64,000 bases of DNA from Stieleria sedimenti (GCF_025060895.1 NZ_JANZKV010000146.1:1-64000), one strand, 5' to 3'. Positions 42,990 to 52,594 are shown, counted from the stretch's first letter. Notes: a model not told the origin generated them from the letters alone. Made by a program: numbers and translations.

Positions 42990-43136
42990 TCAGTTTTCGG
43001 GATTTGATTTGAGAGCGTCGGATAGATCGACAATCGCAATCAGCAACACGTTCGGCTTTTCAGCCTGCACGGCAACGGACGGCCAGGACGCGACCAACAG
43101 CCCGAACAATACGAGCATCGATTTAGCGTAAGTCAT
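42990..43136 (-). pseudogene. Second sulfatase head, only signal peptide and first strand
   Basis: ATG 43136 opens a signal peptide (Met-Leu-Val-Leu-Phe-Gly-Leu-Leu-Val-Ala-Ser) and Lys-Pro-Asn-Val-Leu-Leu-Ile-Ala, followed by Val-Asp-Leu-Ser-Asp. This is the opening of iduronate-type sulfatases (usual form: Val-Asp-Asp-Leu). It ends after 48 codons, one base before the start codon of the other truncated sulfatase. Two sulfatase 5' ends thus lie head to tail. Confidence 0.6.
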
Positions 43137-43935
43137 GACAAAACGCCTGAAAAGGAACCGCAGTGCGGCAAGGACGAGGTTGTAGCATAGGAATCCGCCG
43201 ATCACACTTCGACCTGCGTGATCGGTTTCCAGCAAGGCAAACATGCAGAAGGAACGGGCTGCCTTCTATCAAAGCAACCAATGGAAGAAAGTTTGCAGCC
43301 GGAGCTGAAGCAGAAGGGGCTTATCGAAAAAGTGGAGGTCGTCTAGACGGTGAGACCAAGCGAATAGCAATGCGATGGACAGCGGACCAGGTAAACCTGC
43401 ACAAGGCTGATGTCGATGTCCCGAAGAATTTCTGCGTCCCCGTTGCGGTGATAACCTCAGTAGATTGGCAGCTTGGCGGCACACTTTCCCAAAAGTCATC
43501 CAAGATTTCGCGAAGTGTGCGACGAAGAACTGAGCGAACTCCAAGCGGCCGATGCATCGAATGTTGCTTGGAAATTCCCAGTGCCTGTTCAGCTCGTTGG
43601 CAAAGCCTGATTTCTTGCGTCCACGAAGGCCTTTGCCCACGGGCGGTTGAATCGAGGACCGGTCCGCTTGAATTCGGATGCAGCAGTCGAACGGGAACTG
43701 CGTCCATCGGATCACGCTCATCCATTGATAAGATTGTTGCGCAGATCCTCGAGACGCGTCTTCTCGGGCACCAGCTTGGTTCGAATCGCGCGCCGGATTT
43801 GCCAGCATCTGAGCCCCATGCAATGGCGGGGGCAAACAACTTCCTTACCGAAAAGAAGGAGAACGAACATTTTCAGCTAGGATGAACTGCCGTAACCGGC
43901 GTATGCGACTCGTTGCCGTTGCGTTTGCCGATTGT
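43137..43935. other. Degenerate region, no gene recognised
   Basis: Open frames exist on both strands (a 240-codon plus frame, 172- and 188-codon minus frames) but none shows a motif, and they shadow each other. Copy C of the palindromic repeat is at 43480-43520. This is likely eroded sequence. Confidence 0.45.
43480..43520. repeat. Diverged palindromic repeat, copy C
   Basis: CACACTTTCCC, AAAAGTCATCC, AAGATTTCGCG and AAGTGTGC in order, the best-preserved palindromic ends among the copies. It aligns with copy B (5341) over about 45 bases and similarity continues weakly into the GCGGCC / CGATGCA words that follow both. Confidence 0.45.
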
Positions 43936-45147
43936 TCACTCGACAGCTCGCAATTTGACGAGAAACACGCGGTTGTTTTCACCCTTTCGTTTTCCGTCCG
44001 TCACTCGGCCTTCGGCTACGGTGATCCAGGACTCGCGGTCGCTGATTCGGCAAACACCCGAGTTGCCCAACGTCGCGTTATCCTCGGGCACGATGACTTG
44101 TTCGGTGTGTTTCAAAACAACCAACCTTTGTGGATCAACTTCGGCCAGAAACAAAGGAGCGCGATGACGCATGATATGGTCGTTGTTCGCGCCGCGTCGG
44201 GTGTAAACGAGGTAGAGGCGATTGCCAAGCGTGACCCAGTGTTGCTGGGTGTTGTAGCTTCCAAGGGGCTGTCCGTTGTCGAATTTCCACGCAACATGAT
44301 CCGAGTAGTTCGTGCCGTCCGAGCTGCGTGCAACCCAGGCGCCGTCATTCGCACGCAACGTCAGAAAGTACGCTCCATCATGGACACTCACTGACGGTTC
44401 ATAAAGACCGCGTCCGAACGGAATCGAGTGCTCGGTTCCGTGGTCAAGATACTCAAGCGTCTTACCGTCAAATCGACACCTTGCCACGATAGATACATAG
44501 ATGCGTTTCGTTTTGCTTCGTTGATATCGAATGGGGAGCAGGACAATTCCATCGTCAAGGATAACCTGTTGGTGGCAACCGGCGTTCGGTGCGATGATCG
44601 GATGTCCGGCGTGATCCTGCTGCGGCAACTTCATCGTGTGCAGTGGACCGAAGTCGCGAGAAGCGGGATCGAAGACGCAGTAAGCGACTTGCTCTCGCAG
44701 GATGTTTTCTTTCGTACCGTCGGCAAAGTTGAATGTTTTTCCTGTGATCAGAACTTTCTCAGTCGGCAGGTGCCAGATCGGACACAAGTCTCCGGCGACG
44801 ACTTCGTACCCATCGTCCTGACGAGCTCGACGAAGCGACTCAATCGCAATTGGCTGTGTCCATTTGTCGGCATCACGATCGCCAAAGACAGCGAACACGT
44901 CGTGATATCCGTGAGCACCCACCTTCTCCGTGCGCGACATCGTCGTGAAAACGAACGAGCGATTCTCCAGGGGCACGATCGCAGTACGGGCCTGAGTCCA
45001 ATCCCGGTCAGAATCTCCTTCGGCGATAACCGAACGCTGGATGACCAATTCGTCCGCCCGAACGGCATCGCCGAAGCCGACCATGGTGATCAGCGCGACG
45101 AGGGCCAAACCAATTTGAAAACATATTTGCATCATTGTCTGCATCAT
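43936..45147 (-). CDS. Secreted sialidase-like (BNR-type beta-propeller) protein
   Basis: The 403-residue protein has a signal peptide (residues 1-30). The mature part reads like a six-bladed propeller of the sialidase superfamily: Arg-Thr-Ala-Ile-Val-Pro-Leu, Gly-Tyr-His-Asp-Val-Phe-Ala-Val-Phe, Gly-Leu-Tyr-Glu-Pro-Ser-Val, Ala-Arg-Ser-Ser-Asp-Gly-Thr-Asn-Tyr and Ser-Trp-Ile-Thr-Val-Ala-Glu-Gly. Asp-box repeats are weak. The Glu-Pro-Ser and a nearby Arg could be catalytic, but this is not certain. It is the last intact gene of the minus-strand carbohydrate locus, nine bases after the damaged sialidase gene. Confidence 0.65.
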   Translation of the reverse strand: MMQTMMQICFQIGLALVALITMVGFGDAVRADELVIQRSVIAEGDSDRDWTQARTAIVPLENRSFVFTTMSRTEKVGAHGYHDVFAVFGDRDADKWTQPIAIESLRRARQDDGYEVVAGDLCPIWHLPTEKVLITGKTFNFADGTKENILREQVAYCVFDPASRDFGPLHTMKLPQQDHAGHPIIAPNAGCHQQVILDDGIVLLPIRYQRSKTKRIYVSIVARCRFDGKTLEYLDHGTEHSIPFGRGLYEPSVSVHDGAYFLTLRANDGAWVARSSDGTNYSDHVAWKFDNGQPLGSYNTQQHWVTLGNRLYLVYTRRGANNDHIMRHRAPLFLAEVDPQRLVVLKHTEQVIVPEDNATLGNSGVCRISDRESWITVAEGRVTDGKRKGENNRVFLVKLRAVE

Positions 45148-45156
45148 TTCAAGGAG

Positions 45157-45780
45157 TCATCTCTGACCTTCGAGCCATTCCCGGTTGAAGCGAGCCATGG
45201 TCAGGTGTTTATGTGCGAAGCCATCGTCGCCGCCGCGTTCGTACACGCAGTAGATCGTGCCGTCCTTGCCCACGGCGAGGTCCGTGTAACCGCTGACGCC
45301 CGGCTCGAGCACGCGGGAGACCGGCCAGGTCTCGCAATCGTCGAAGCTCATCCGCACCGTGACGTTTTCACGGTGGCGAAACTTGTTCTTGCCGTGAAAG
45401 CCGTGATTCTCGTGGCTGTCCGGATTCGTAAACAAGAACGTACTGTCGTTGTCGGCGATGCGTTGCGGCGGCGACCCGGTCCGGCCGCCGTTGGTGCTGC
45501 GGCACAGTAGGGTCTCAATATCCGCCCAATCCGAACGGCTGCCGCGCCGCGCTTCGCAGTACGCCAGCACGGTCCCTTTCTGCGCCACGGCGATCCCGGG
45601 AACGCGGAACGTCTCGTATCCCGCCTGCCCCGCCGTGAACAGATCGGTCTTGTCCAGCATCGGCTCTTCCGCGGCGACTGGGACAGCCGAGAACGATACC
45701 GCGCATAGCGAAAATGTGAACGACAAACCCAGCAGCGAAACGGCGGGCACAACGCGATTTGACATGGCAAGGTGGTGCAT
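45157..45780 (-). CDS. Exo-alpha-sialidase-like protein with internal deletion
   Basis: The frame gives 207 residues. The signal peptide and first blades are typical of secreted sialidases (Phe-Arg-Val-Pro-Gly-Ile-Ala-Val-Ala, Ala-Tyr-Cys-Glu-Ala-Arg-Arg-Gly-Ser-Arg-Ser-Asp-Trp, Arg-Ser-Thr-Asn-Gly-Gly-Arg-Thr). The last blades are typical too (Val-Arg-Met-Ser-Phe-Asp-Asp-Cys-Glu-Thr-Trp, Gly-Tyr-Thr-Asp-Leu-Ala-Val-Gly, Tyr-Glu-Arg-Gly-Gly). They are joined directly at Ile-Ala-Asp-Asn-Asp. About 150-180 residues usually found between are missing, yet the frame is kept. The N-terminal Arg and the C-terminal Tyr/Glu sites remain, but a propeller lacking two or more blades should not fold normally. 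ATG 45780 or 45765 can start. Confidence 0.6.
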   Translation of the reverse strand: MHHLAMSNRVVPAVSLLGLSFTFSLCAVSFSAVPVAAEEPMLDKTDLFTAGQAGYETFRVPGIAVAQKGTVLAYCEARRGSRSDWADIETLLCRSTNGGRTGSPPQRIADNDSTFLFTNPDSHENHGFHGKNKFRHRENVTVRMSFDDCETWPVSRVLEPGVSGYTDLAVGKDGTIYCVYERGGDDGFAHKHLTMARFNREWLEGQR

Positions 45781-45827
45781 CGAAACTCTGTCTGAATATC
45801 TGTATGCGACCCCGTAGGTCGGCAAAA

Positions 45828-47333
45828 CTAATTCGTGTCGCTCTGGGCATTGAACTTGAACGACTTGATACTTGCGCTGCCGGTTCCGGCGGCGTAGATT
45901 GCAGGGCGCAAGTAGGAAAAACTGCCAAGCACATTGTGGTCGTAGCCGGAAAGCTCATAGGTGCGTTCGTTCTTGGTCCAGGTTTTCCCGTCTTTGCTGT
46001 AGTACAGATTGAGCGATTGCTACGACAGCTCAGCCCGCAGGTATCGAACATCGCTTGCAGCGACACCTCGAATGGTTTGAGTTCGATCGCTGAACCGCAT
46101 CATCAGTCGCTCGCCCTGAATGGCCAGCGAAGCCAGTCTTCTTTCCGAATACCAGATCGCCAAGCCCAACTCGACACCCGGATCACAATCGCCAATCTCG
46201 ATTTCAACGGTGTAGTTCTTTCCGGGGGGATTGCACTGCAGCGTGCGCATTCGATCATCCGGATTGCTGAATTGAAATTCCCCACCGCCAACCTGATGCG
46301 AATTCAGCACGGAAGCTCCTGTCATCTGCCATTGGATTTTGAGCTGCGGCGACTCAAAATCGTCATCGTCAATCGACTCATTCGGATGGACGATCACGTC
46401 TGGTTCCGTTTTGGGATCACGCTTCGTCTTGAACCAGCCATCGTCGGTCCACTCGATCGCTTCCAATAGCGTATGCCGACCGTGCGGCAAAGCTCCTTGT
46501 TTGTAAGCGTGATAGACGACGTACCAGTTGCCGTCGCCATCGTCGATGATCGTGCCGTGCCCTTTGGACCAATAGGATTCCTTTCGCGACCAGGTGTGCA
46601 CAATCGGATTGTGTGGGCTGTTTTCCCATGGACCAAGTGGCGATCGGGATCGGGCCGAAGTCACCATGTGGCTTGTTGCCGGGCCGGCGGTTCCACCCTG
46701 CGCCGCTGTCATGTAGTAGTAACCATCACGAAACGTCAGCTTCGGCGATTCCAGGCAAAAACACTCGACGTCCCAGTCGGCAGGATACTTCCAACCCTCA
46801 TGTTTTTGCTGAAGCTCTCCAGTCACCGTCAAACCATCTTTACTGAGCGGCGCCACCCGGCCATTGTGCATGTACAGGAATCGATCGCCCTGCGGAGTCG
46901 ACACATGTCCCGGATCGATGCCGGGAACGTCCAGCAGCTGCGGTTTTGACCACGGCCCATGCGGGTCCTTCGCGGTAACAACGTAGTTCTTTCCGCTCGA
47001 CGGGAAGTACAGATAAAACAGCCCATCATGTTTGATCAGATCGGGAGCCCAGACGGTTCCCACGTCTTCGTTCAACGCGTAGGCGATCGGCTGCCAATCG
47101 ACGAGGTTGGTTGAATGCCAGATCTTGAGTCCGGGGACTTTCCGGTAAGAACTGTGCGTCATATAGAAGTCGTCACCATCGCGGACAATGGTCGGGTCCG
47201 CATGATCCCCGCCAAGAATCACGTGCAATTTGCCATCACTGGGCGGGTCGGCATACCCAGGCTTCAGACTCGCAAAGAGAAGAAAACCAATCCCCAGAAC
47301 TTTGGTTAACGGCATCGGGTTAGTCAGTTGCAT
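45828..47333 (-). pseudogene. GH43-like glycosidase with in-frame amber codon
   Basis: From ATG 47333 (or 47315) the frame has a signal peptide and a five-bladed propeller of the GH43 type: His-Ala-Asp-Pro-Thr-Ile-Val-Arg-Asp-Gly (catalytic base Asp), Val-Trp-Ala-Pro-Asp-Leu-Ile (pKa-tuning Asp) and Leu-Glu-Ser-Pro-Lys-Leu (acid Glu). A C-terminal beta-sandwich follows. TAG at 46022-46020 ends it, but the same frame then continues for 63 sense codons with clear homology to the end of that sandwich (Tyr-Ser-Lys-Asp-Gly-Lys-Thr-Trp, Gly-Ser-Phe-Ser-Tyr-Leu-Arg-Pro-Ala). It closes at TAG 45830-45828. The catalytic domain is complete; only the end of the accessory domain is lost. Likely substrate: arabinoside or xyloside. 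Confidence 0.75.
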
Positions 47334-47361
47334 GATTTTCAGGTCGAAAGGGACGCGAGAC

Positions 47362-48735
47362 TTACTTGGCGATTGAAGGGGATAACGTTGTTGGATCTCT
47401 GGAGTGCGGCGTGGGGCGTTGGCACCGGAGCATCCGGGTGGCAAAGTCGCCAAGGAACTCTCGTCTCCAGCGGCTTACCGTCTTTGCACCGCTATGTGGT
47501 CCGTCGGAAACGGAGCGTGAGAGATCGTCCGTCCACCAGTTCGGCAGACTCGCATCGTGTCGGCCCGCAACCGCAGGCGCGGGGTGGTAGGCGATGATGG
47601 AGCCCGTCTTTGCGCCGAGTGATCCGGCATCGCTTTCGATCCGGAACCCGTATCGTTTCGCCGCCTTTGGGCAAAAGCGAAAACGCATGGTTCCGTCATC
47701 GGCTAAATGACCGACAAGTCTTTGGTTCTCGACGATCAGGACTGCCTGGGAGTCCTTCGTCAAATTTTCAGCGCGTAACGCCAATTCCAAAATTCCGAAT
47801 ACCTCGATGCGATCGAACTTTTCGGGCATGCGGTCGAGCCTTAGGTATGGCCTTTTCCACGCTCGAACATAGCTGCCTCCCCATCCTGCATTACGAGGAT
47901 CGTTTGGGCTTCCTTTCAACAACCAGCCGACGGAGGGTGTGTCGCCCATCTTAATCTCGTCTTTTTGGCTGACAAAGAAGCGGCCGAGTGCGCCCTTGCC
48001 CTGGACGTGCCTGAGCACAAATCGCTCGTTGCTCCAATCGCTCGATTGTTCGCCGCCGGTAAACCAGCCTCGATAGGTCGCATTGGATTCAATCATCCAC
48101 AGCTTCGGGTGATGTTCAACGATGTACTGGTAGGAATCAGGAGACCATTTTTTGTTGGGGCCACCGATCCAGAACACACGGAGGCGTGGCAGTATTTCCG
48201 GCGCGTCATGCAACGCCTGGGCCAGGTCCTCCAGACCTCCCCAAACAAGAACGTGAAGCGGTCGCGGATCGTCTCGGCGAGCACATTTGATGATCCAATC
48301 CGATCCATCAGTTGACCGTCGTACGCCCGCATACGGTGCGAGTTCAGTTTCCCCCTGCTTTGTGATCGCACGCAGCGCATCTGGAGTTGGATACTGGTTC
48401 GAATACGTTGACAGATTTTCGTAGTCTTCCTCAAAGCAGTCGATCACATTATGAATGTCTTTCACTCGCCCTTGGCCGTACGGCGAAGCGATCAGGCCTT
48501 CGATTTCGAGAAGGTCCGAGTAGACCAGGAGATGAACCATGGATTGAAAGTCATCGGGGTCGGTGCCGCCAATGTCGGTCGATACCAACACTCGGTGTCG
48601 TTGTTCGGCATTTCCCTCTATTTCAGCAGAGGATTGCACCGTTTGCTTTCCCGCTTGCTGACCAACGGCGAGACCGGAGAAGCAGCTCACAGTGGCAAAT
48701 GTGAAGGCAAAGATCTGCCCAGGCGTGGATCTCAT
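47362..48735 (-). CDS. Secreted DUF1593 / Sde182-type nucleoside-hydrolase-like protein
   Basis: The 457-residue protein has a signal peptide and then the DUF1593 domain: Thr-Asp-Ile-Gly-Gly-Thr-Asp-Pro-Asp-Asp (residues 53-62), the relative of the Asp-rich calcium and ribose site of nucleoside hydrolases. Also visible are Trp-Gly-Gly-Leu-Glu-Asp-Leu-Ala-Gln-Ala-Leu, a Gly-Asp-Thr-Pro-Ser block and Ala-Gly-Trp-Gly-Gly-Ser-Tyr. The end differs from the other three genes: it lacks the Ser-Asp-Pro-Asp-Gly-Asp Ig-like region and ends with Arg-rich sequence. Family members bind cellulose or act on glycosides; the reaction is not established. It lies in the middle of the carbohydrate locus, one base after the pectate lyase gene. 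Confidence 0.8.
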   Translation of the reverse strand: MRSTPGQIFAFTFATVSCFSGLAVGQQAGKQTVQSSAEIEGNAEQRHRVLVSTDIGGTDPDDFQSMVHLLVYSDLLEIEGLIASPYGQGRVKDIHNVIDCFEEDYENLSTYSNQYPTPDALRAITKQGETELAPYAGVRRSTDGSDWIIKCARRDDPRPLHVLVWGGLEDLAQALHDAPEILPRLRVFWIGGPNKKWSPDSYQYIVEHHPKLWMIESNATYRGWFTGGEQSSDWSNERFVLRHVQGKGALGRFFVSQKDEIKMGDTPSVGWLLKGSPNDPRNAGWGGSYVRAWKRPYLRLDRMPEKFDRIEVFGILELALRAENLTKDSQAVLIVENQRLVGHLADDGTMRFRFCPKAAKRYGFRIESDAGSLGAKTGSIIAYHPAPAVAGRHDASLPNWWTDDLSRSVSDGPHSGAKTVSRWRREFLGDFATRMLRCQRPTPHSRDPTTLSPSIAK

Positions 48736-48736
48736 T

Positions 48737-49849
48737 TCAATCAGCCTCGCGGTGTGCCCATTTTGCGAATCCACTGGCGACCTTCTCTCCCCAGTTTCCA
48801 TACCACGTGTACCCGCCGCGTCGTTCGCCGCCGATCTCTTGAATGTCGTATTTCACCACGCCATCTCGGTCACTGAAGATCGGACGGTTCGATTTGATCT
48901 CGTAAAACCGGGCCCACAATGGAGCCGCCTGCGGGTCTTGGGTGAGGGCTCGCTGCGTCTCGCTTCTCGTGTAGCGGTAGCCTTCGATCTTGACCGAGTC
49001 GAACCATTCCACGCCCGCTTTGACCGCGCGAATCATCTCTGGAGTCGGTTCGTCAACACTCATCAGGAATGTCAGAACTCCTGCGCTTTCGGAACCACTG
49101 AGTGAAGGGTGTTCGTAGCTGCGTGCTTGGGCCGGGGCCAGTGTTTTTGCATCGTGCTGAGCACACCAAACCGTGGGGACACCATCGACGACCACCTGGC
49201 ACCTCAAAATGCATTCGATGCCGAGCGCCACAGCTGCCGCCGCCTTCCTGCGTCGAGTCTCATCGACAAACCCGTATGGCGTTTCTCCGTCAGCCACGTC
49301 GCGAAGCAAGTGCATGACCCGAATCATGGCTCCGTCGTTGAATGTGATGTGTGAATAGTAACCTTTCCGTAGTGGCCAGAACTGAGGCCAGCCGCCATTG
49401 GGGTACTGAGCCGCCAACAAGTAGTCCACACCCTTCAAAAATGAGTCTTTGTATCTGGTATCGCGAGTCACGTGGGCTAGCCGAGCCAGGAACTGCATCG
49501 GGACAGTCGTGGCATCGTTATCAAGGCTGTTGGCGCGAGCTCCACCCGGAGGAGGAATGTCGTCGGGTGAACTTGGAGGCTTCGCAAGATCGGTGCTTTT
49601 GGGCCAACCGCCTTGAGGTGATTGGTATTGAATCACGCTGTTTGCAACACTCTTGGCTTCTTCGGACCGAAACCAGGCGTCGTCTTTCCTGAGCAGGTTC
49701 TTATCAAAACGAATTTGTGCGCAGACGCTCTCAGTTGAGAATAGCGCCAACATGACAAACGTCAGAGGCAGCGCTGCAACGCGGACACTTGGATGGTTGA
49801 GCAGGCCCATTGTTATCTTTCCCGTTCTGGTTGACGTGCGATTTTGCAT
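48737..49849 (-). CDS. pelA: Pectate lyase, PL10 family
   Basis: The 370-residue protein has a signal peptide (ATG 49849; ATG 49810 is a second possible start). The mature protein is of the PelA/PL10 type, an alpha/alpha barrel: Gln-Gly-Gly-Trp-Pro-Lys-Ser-Thr-Asp, then Ser-Leu-Asp-Asn-Asp-Ala-Thr-Thr (the TIDNxAT site that binds calcium and substrate), Gly-Gly-Trp-Pro-Gln-Phe-Trp-Pro, Tyr-Ser-His-Ile-Thr-Phe-Asn-Asp and Trp-Cys-Ala-Gln-His-Asp. It cleaves polygalacturonate by beta-elimination outside the cytoplasm. Length is normal. Neighbours are DUF1593 genes on both sides with one- and two-base gaps, so it is certainly in the operon. It points to pectin-like polymers as substrate. Confidence 0.9.
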   Translation of the reverse strand: MQNRTSTRTGKITMGLLNHPSVRVAALPLTFVMLALFSTESVCAQIRFDKNLLRKDDAWFRSEEAKSVANSVIQYQSPQGGWPKSTDLAKPPSSPDDIPPPGGARANSLDNDATTVPMQFLARLAHVTRDTRYKDSFLKGVDYLLAAQYPNGGWPQFWPLRKGYYSHITFNDGAMIRVMHLLRDVADGETPYGFVDETRRRKAAAAVALGIECILRCQVVVDGVPTVWCAQHDAKTLAPAQARSYEHPSLSGSESAGVLTFLMSVDEPTPEMIRAVKAGVEWFDSVKIEGYRYTRSETQRALTQDPQAAPLWARFYEIKSNRPIFSDRDGVVKYDIQEIGGERRGGYTWYGNWGEKVASGFAKWAHREAD

Positions 49850-49851
49850 TG

Positions 49852-51291
49852 TTACTTCTTGACGTCCACAATCAATCGGCGATAACGCGTCAATCGCGGG
49901 GTTCCGTGATCGGTGACGGCGAGAATGATGTGCATCGTTCCGATGCCGGGTGGCATCACAGTTCTTGAGGGAACCGTGAACGATGCCTTTGCTTTGTCAA
50001 AGCTGTTGATCGGAACCGGTTCGCCTCGCGTTCCGCTGGAACACAGGAAGGTGCCGACTTCGCCGTAGCAGAACCAGTGGTACGACAGCGCGTCTCCGTC
50101 CGGGTCAGAGCAACCCTCAGCGCTAAGTTGCACGACATCGCCCTTCTTCGCAGTCAGCCGATCAGCGTGTCCAAGTTTCACGACCGGCGGGTGGTTGGCG
50201 TCTTCGTAGCTTTTGAATGTCCAATCCATCCGCGCAGCAAAGTCGTTCTGATAGGCTTCACGCCAGCGCCAGATCGTCGCGTGGTTGGTGTCGTGCCAGC
50301 GACCGTCGATTCCGAGCACCTCATCATTGGTATCAGCCCAGAAAGGTCGTGTTTCCTTTTGCAGGAACCACTTGCGCATCCGTGGAGTGTAAAGCTCGTA
50401 GCGACCTCCCCAACCGCCCCAGTCCGGGTGTTCAGGGTCGCTCAGCCCGTTGTTGATCAGATTCAGAAATGACGGCGTGTCGCCCTCCATCAGGTATTCC
50501 CAGTGCGGATACTCAGCGCCTAACGGCCCCTTGTGTCTGACATTCTTATCAAGCCATTCGTTGGTCACCAAACTGAAGTCCGCACCGTCGCAGCGTGCGT
50601 GAAAGTGATCGCCGCTGATGCCGCTCCACGTCGCGTGGTGGTAGGCTCCGCCCGGATGAAATCCCGGGCTCGCCACGTAGAAAAGATCAGGGAACTGCTC
50701 ACGCATCCACGGTCCGCTGTCGTCCTGATCCGAAATCGTGTAGACGCGCAGCTTGGCAACGAACGCTCTCAGGTCCTCTGCGGAACGCGTGTTGCGAACT
50801 TTCCAAAGTGATTGAGCAAGCACACCGGGGCCACCCCAAGCGGTGACCCATAGGGGTCGCGGATCGTCCTTGTCGACGGCTTTGATCAGTGCCTCAGAAG
50901 CTTGCGAGTCCTTTCCTTCGCCAACGCCATTCATTCCATACACTGCGAGCCCTTCGGTGACTCTACTGCGAAGAAGCTCGGCAGTGGGGTAGCCCGGCTC
51001 ATGCTTCTCGAGGTTATCTCGCACCTGGCCGAACGCATTGACGATTCGACGTATGCGTTCTGGTGCAACGCGACGTTGCTGATGGACCGACGTCGTCGCC
51101 GCGAGGCCCTCGATGTCGATTTGGTTCGCATACGTCAGCAAGCGTACCATCGACATCGCGTCGTCCGGTTCGTTTTCGATGTCGGTCAGTACGAACAGCC
51201 GCGGCTTTTCAGCAGCCCAGGATAGGCTGGGAAGAGCCACCAATACACCGAGCAAGATGGTGCAGGCAATGAGTCTTAAGTTTCTCGTCAT
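49852..51291 (-). CDS. Secreted DUF1593 / Sde182-type protein with Ig-like C-terminus
   Basis: The 479-residue protein has a signal peptide (ending Ser-Trp-Ala-Ala). The DUF1593 motif [10 protein letters not shown] is at 35-44, so the metal-binding Asp residues are kept. [10 protein letters not shown] and Gly-Asp-Thr-Pro-Ser-Phe-Leu follow. The Sde182-type C-terminal domain begins near 350 (Asn-Asp-Phe-Ala-Ala-Arg-Met-Asp-Trp) and includes the Ig-like [10 protein letters not shown] segment. It is the most regular of the four paralogues. Its start overlaps the stop of the gene at 51288 by four bases. Confidence 0.87.
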   Translation of the reverse strand: MTRNLRLIACTILLGVLVALPSLSWAAEKPRLFVLTDIENEPDDAMSMVRLLTYANQIDIEGLAATTSVHQQRRVAPERIRRIVNAFGQVRDNLEKHEPGYPTAELLRSRVTEGLAVYGMNGVGEGKDSQASEALIKAVDKDDPRPLWVTAWGGPGVLAQSLWKVRNTRSAEDLRAFVAKLRVYTISDQDDSGPWMREQFPDLFYVASPGFHPGGAYHHATWSGISGDHFHARCDGADFSLVTNEWLDKNVRHKGPLGAEYPHWEYLMEGDTPSFLNLINNGLSDPEHPDWGGWGGRYELYTPRMRKWFLQKETRPFWADTNDEVLGIDGRWHDTNHATIWRWREAYQNDFAARMDWTFKSYEDANHPPVVKLGHADRLTAKKGDVVQLSAEGCSDPDGDALSYHWFCYGEVGTFLCSSGTRGEPVPINSFDKAKASFTVPSRTVMPPGIGTMHIILAVTDHGTPRLTRYRRLIVDVKK

Positions 51292-52580
51292 TTCTTTAAT
51301 CCTTCATTCCTGGAGGCTAATGCCGCGGTGCCTTCGGCGTCGATAGCCGCAGTCGTCCCCGATACATTGATGATCACGCGGCGATACGCGTAGAGGTTGG
51401 GTTCCCCATCGTCGTGTAGTTCCAGAATGAGATGCAGGTTCTTACCAGCGGCATTTGAGGGAACCGAGACTGTGGCCGCCATACGATTCTTATTGTCAAT
51501 TTTGACCGTGCCGTCAAAGGAACTCGGTTCATCGTAGAAAGACCATGAGTAGGTCAACGCGTCTTTGTCGGGGTCGCTGGACCCCTCGGCACTCAAAATG
51601 ACTCTCTCGCCTGGTTCCGCCGAGACTTCTAAAACACGCCGCGACTTATCACCGTTCACGATAGCAATGGGATGATGGTTGGCGTCCTCATCTTTTCGCG
51701 TAATGCTCCAGTCCATGCGAGCTGCGAAGTCGTTGTCGTAACCTTTGCTCCAGCGTTTGATCGCTGAGGTGCCGTCCTTCGTGTTGCCGTACATTTCGTA
51801 GGGATCGAATTTCCGCTCCTCTCCCTTGACGCCGGACATGCTCTTGATGCTGACCTGCTTTTTCCAGCTGAAACGCCCGCCCCAACCACCTTGGTCAATC
51901 TCGTCGGGATCGTTGAGTCCATTCGGGTAGACGTGCATGAACGCCGGCGTATCGCCCTCGGTAGCCCATTTCGTATTCGGGTAAGCAGCTCCTAGTGGAC
52001 CGTGACTTTGGATGTCATTGCGTTGGTAGTCACCATTTTTTGGGGGCTGCCAACCGTAAACCTTCACCGCGCGAATATAGAGGACTTCCGGGAAGTTCTT
52101 TGCGATCCACGCGCCGGCGTCGTCCTGCCCAAGAATGTCAAAAACCCGCAGCTTGCTCAGGAATTTGTCGAGTTCCGCTTTCGATCTCGTCGCTCGCACC
52201 TTCCAAATCGCTTGAGCCACGTTGTTCGCACCGCCCCAAGCTCCAACCCATACGGGACGCGGATCGTCTCTGTCGACAGACGCAATGATCAGTTCCGATC
52301 CCGGAGTGTCTTTGCCATCGCCCACATCGCCCATGCCGTAGCCTTTCTGCCCCATGACCGAGATTGATCTCAGGTACTCGACCGTAGGAAACCCTTCGGC
52401 ATGCACTTTCAGGTTGTCGTAGCATTCAGCGTAAGCATCGATGAGCTTGTCGGTTAGCAAAACGATGCGATGCTTTTCGGAGGTCGGCAGTGCCTTGATC
52501 TGAGCCATTGCCGGAATTGCCAAAGCAAAATGGCAGACCCCGAACACAAACAGGTGCGTCGCATGTTTCAATTGATTCAT
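51288..52580 (-). CDS. DUF1593 / Sde182-type protein lacking the Asp-rich site
   Basis: The 430-residue protein has a signal peptide and reaches Ile-Val-Leu-Leu-Thr-Asp, the last residues before the family's Asn-Glu-Pro-Asp-Asp site. It then jumps directly to Lys-Leu-Ile-Asp-Ala-Tyr. About 50 residues, including the metal-binding Asp pair, are missing at about 52448 without loss of frame. The rest is regular: [10 protein letters not shown], Gly-Asp-Thr-Pro-Ala-Phe-Met, Asn-Asp-Phe-Ala-Ala-Arg-Met-Asp-Trp and the Ig-like Ser-Asp-Pro-Asp-Lys-Asp-Ala-Leu segment. It cannot use the usual active site, so it is either a binding protein or a damaged gene. Confidence 0.8.
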   Translation of the reverse strand: MNQLKHATHLFVFGVCHFALAIPAMAQIKALPTSEKHRIVLLTDKLIDAYAECYDNLKVHAEGFPTVEYLRSISVMGQKGYGMGDVGDGKDTPGSELIIASVDRDDPRPVWVGAWGGANNVAQAIWKVRATRSKAELDKFLSKLRVFDILGQDDAGAWIAKNFPEVLYIRAVKVYGWQPPKNGDYQRNDIQSHGPLGAAYPNTKWATEGDTPAFMHVYPNGLNDPDEIDQGGWGGRFSWKKQVSIKSMSGVKGEERKFDPYEMYGNTKDGTSAIKRWSKGYDNDFAARMDWSITRKDEDANHHPIAIVNGDKSRRVLEVSAEPGERVILSAEGSSDPDKDALTYSWSFYDEPSSFDGTVKIDNKNRMAATVSVPSNAAGKNLHLILELHDDGEPNLYAYRRVIINVSGTTAAIDAEGTAALASRNEGLKK

Positions 52581-52594
52581 GTTGCTTTTGCTCT

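Noticed and set aside
43163-43885. 240-codon plus frame and matching minus frames
   Set aside because: Frames shadow each other, no motif on either strand; treated as eroded sequence with a repeat.
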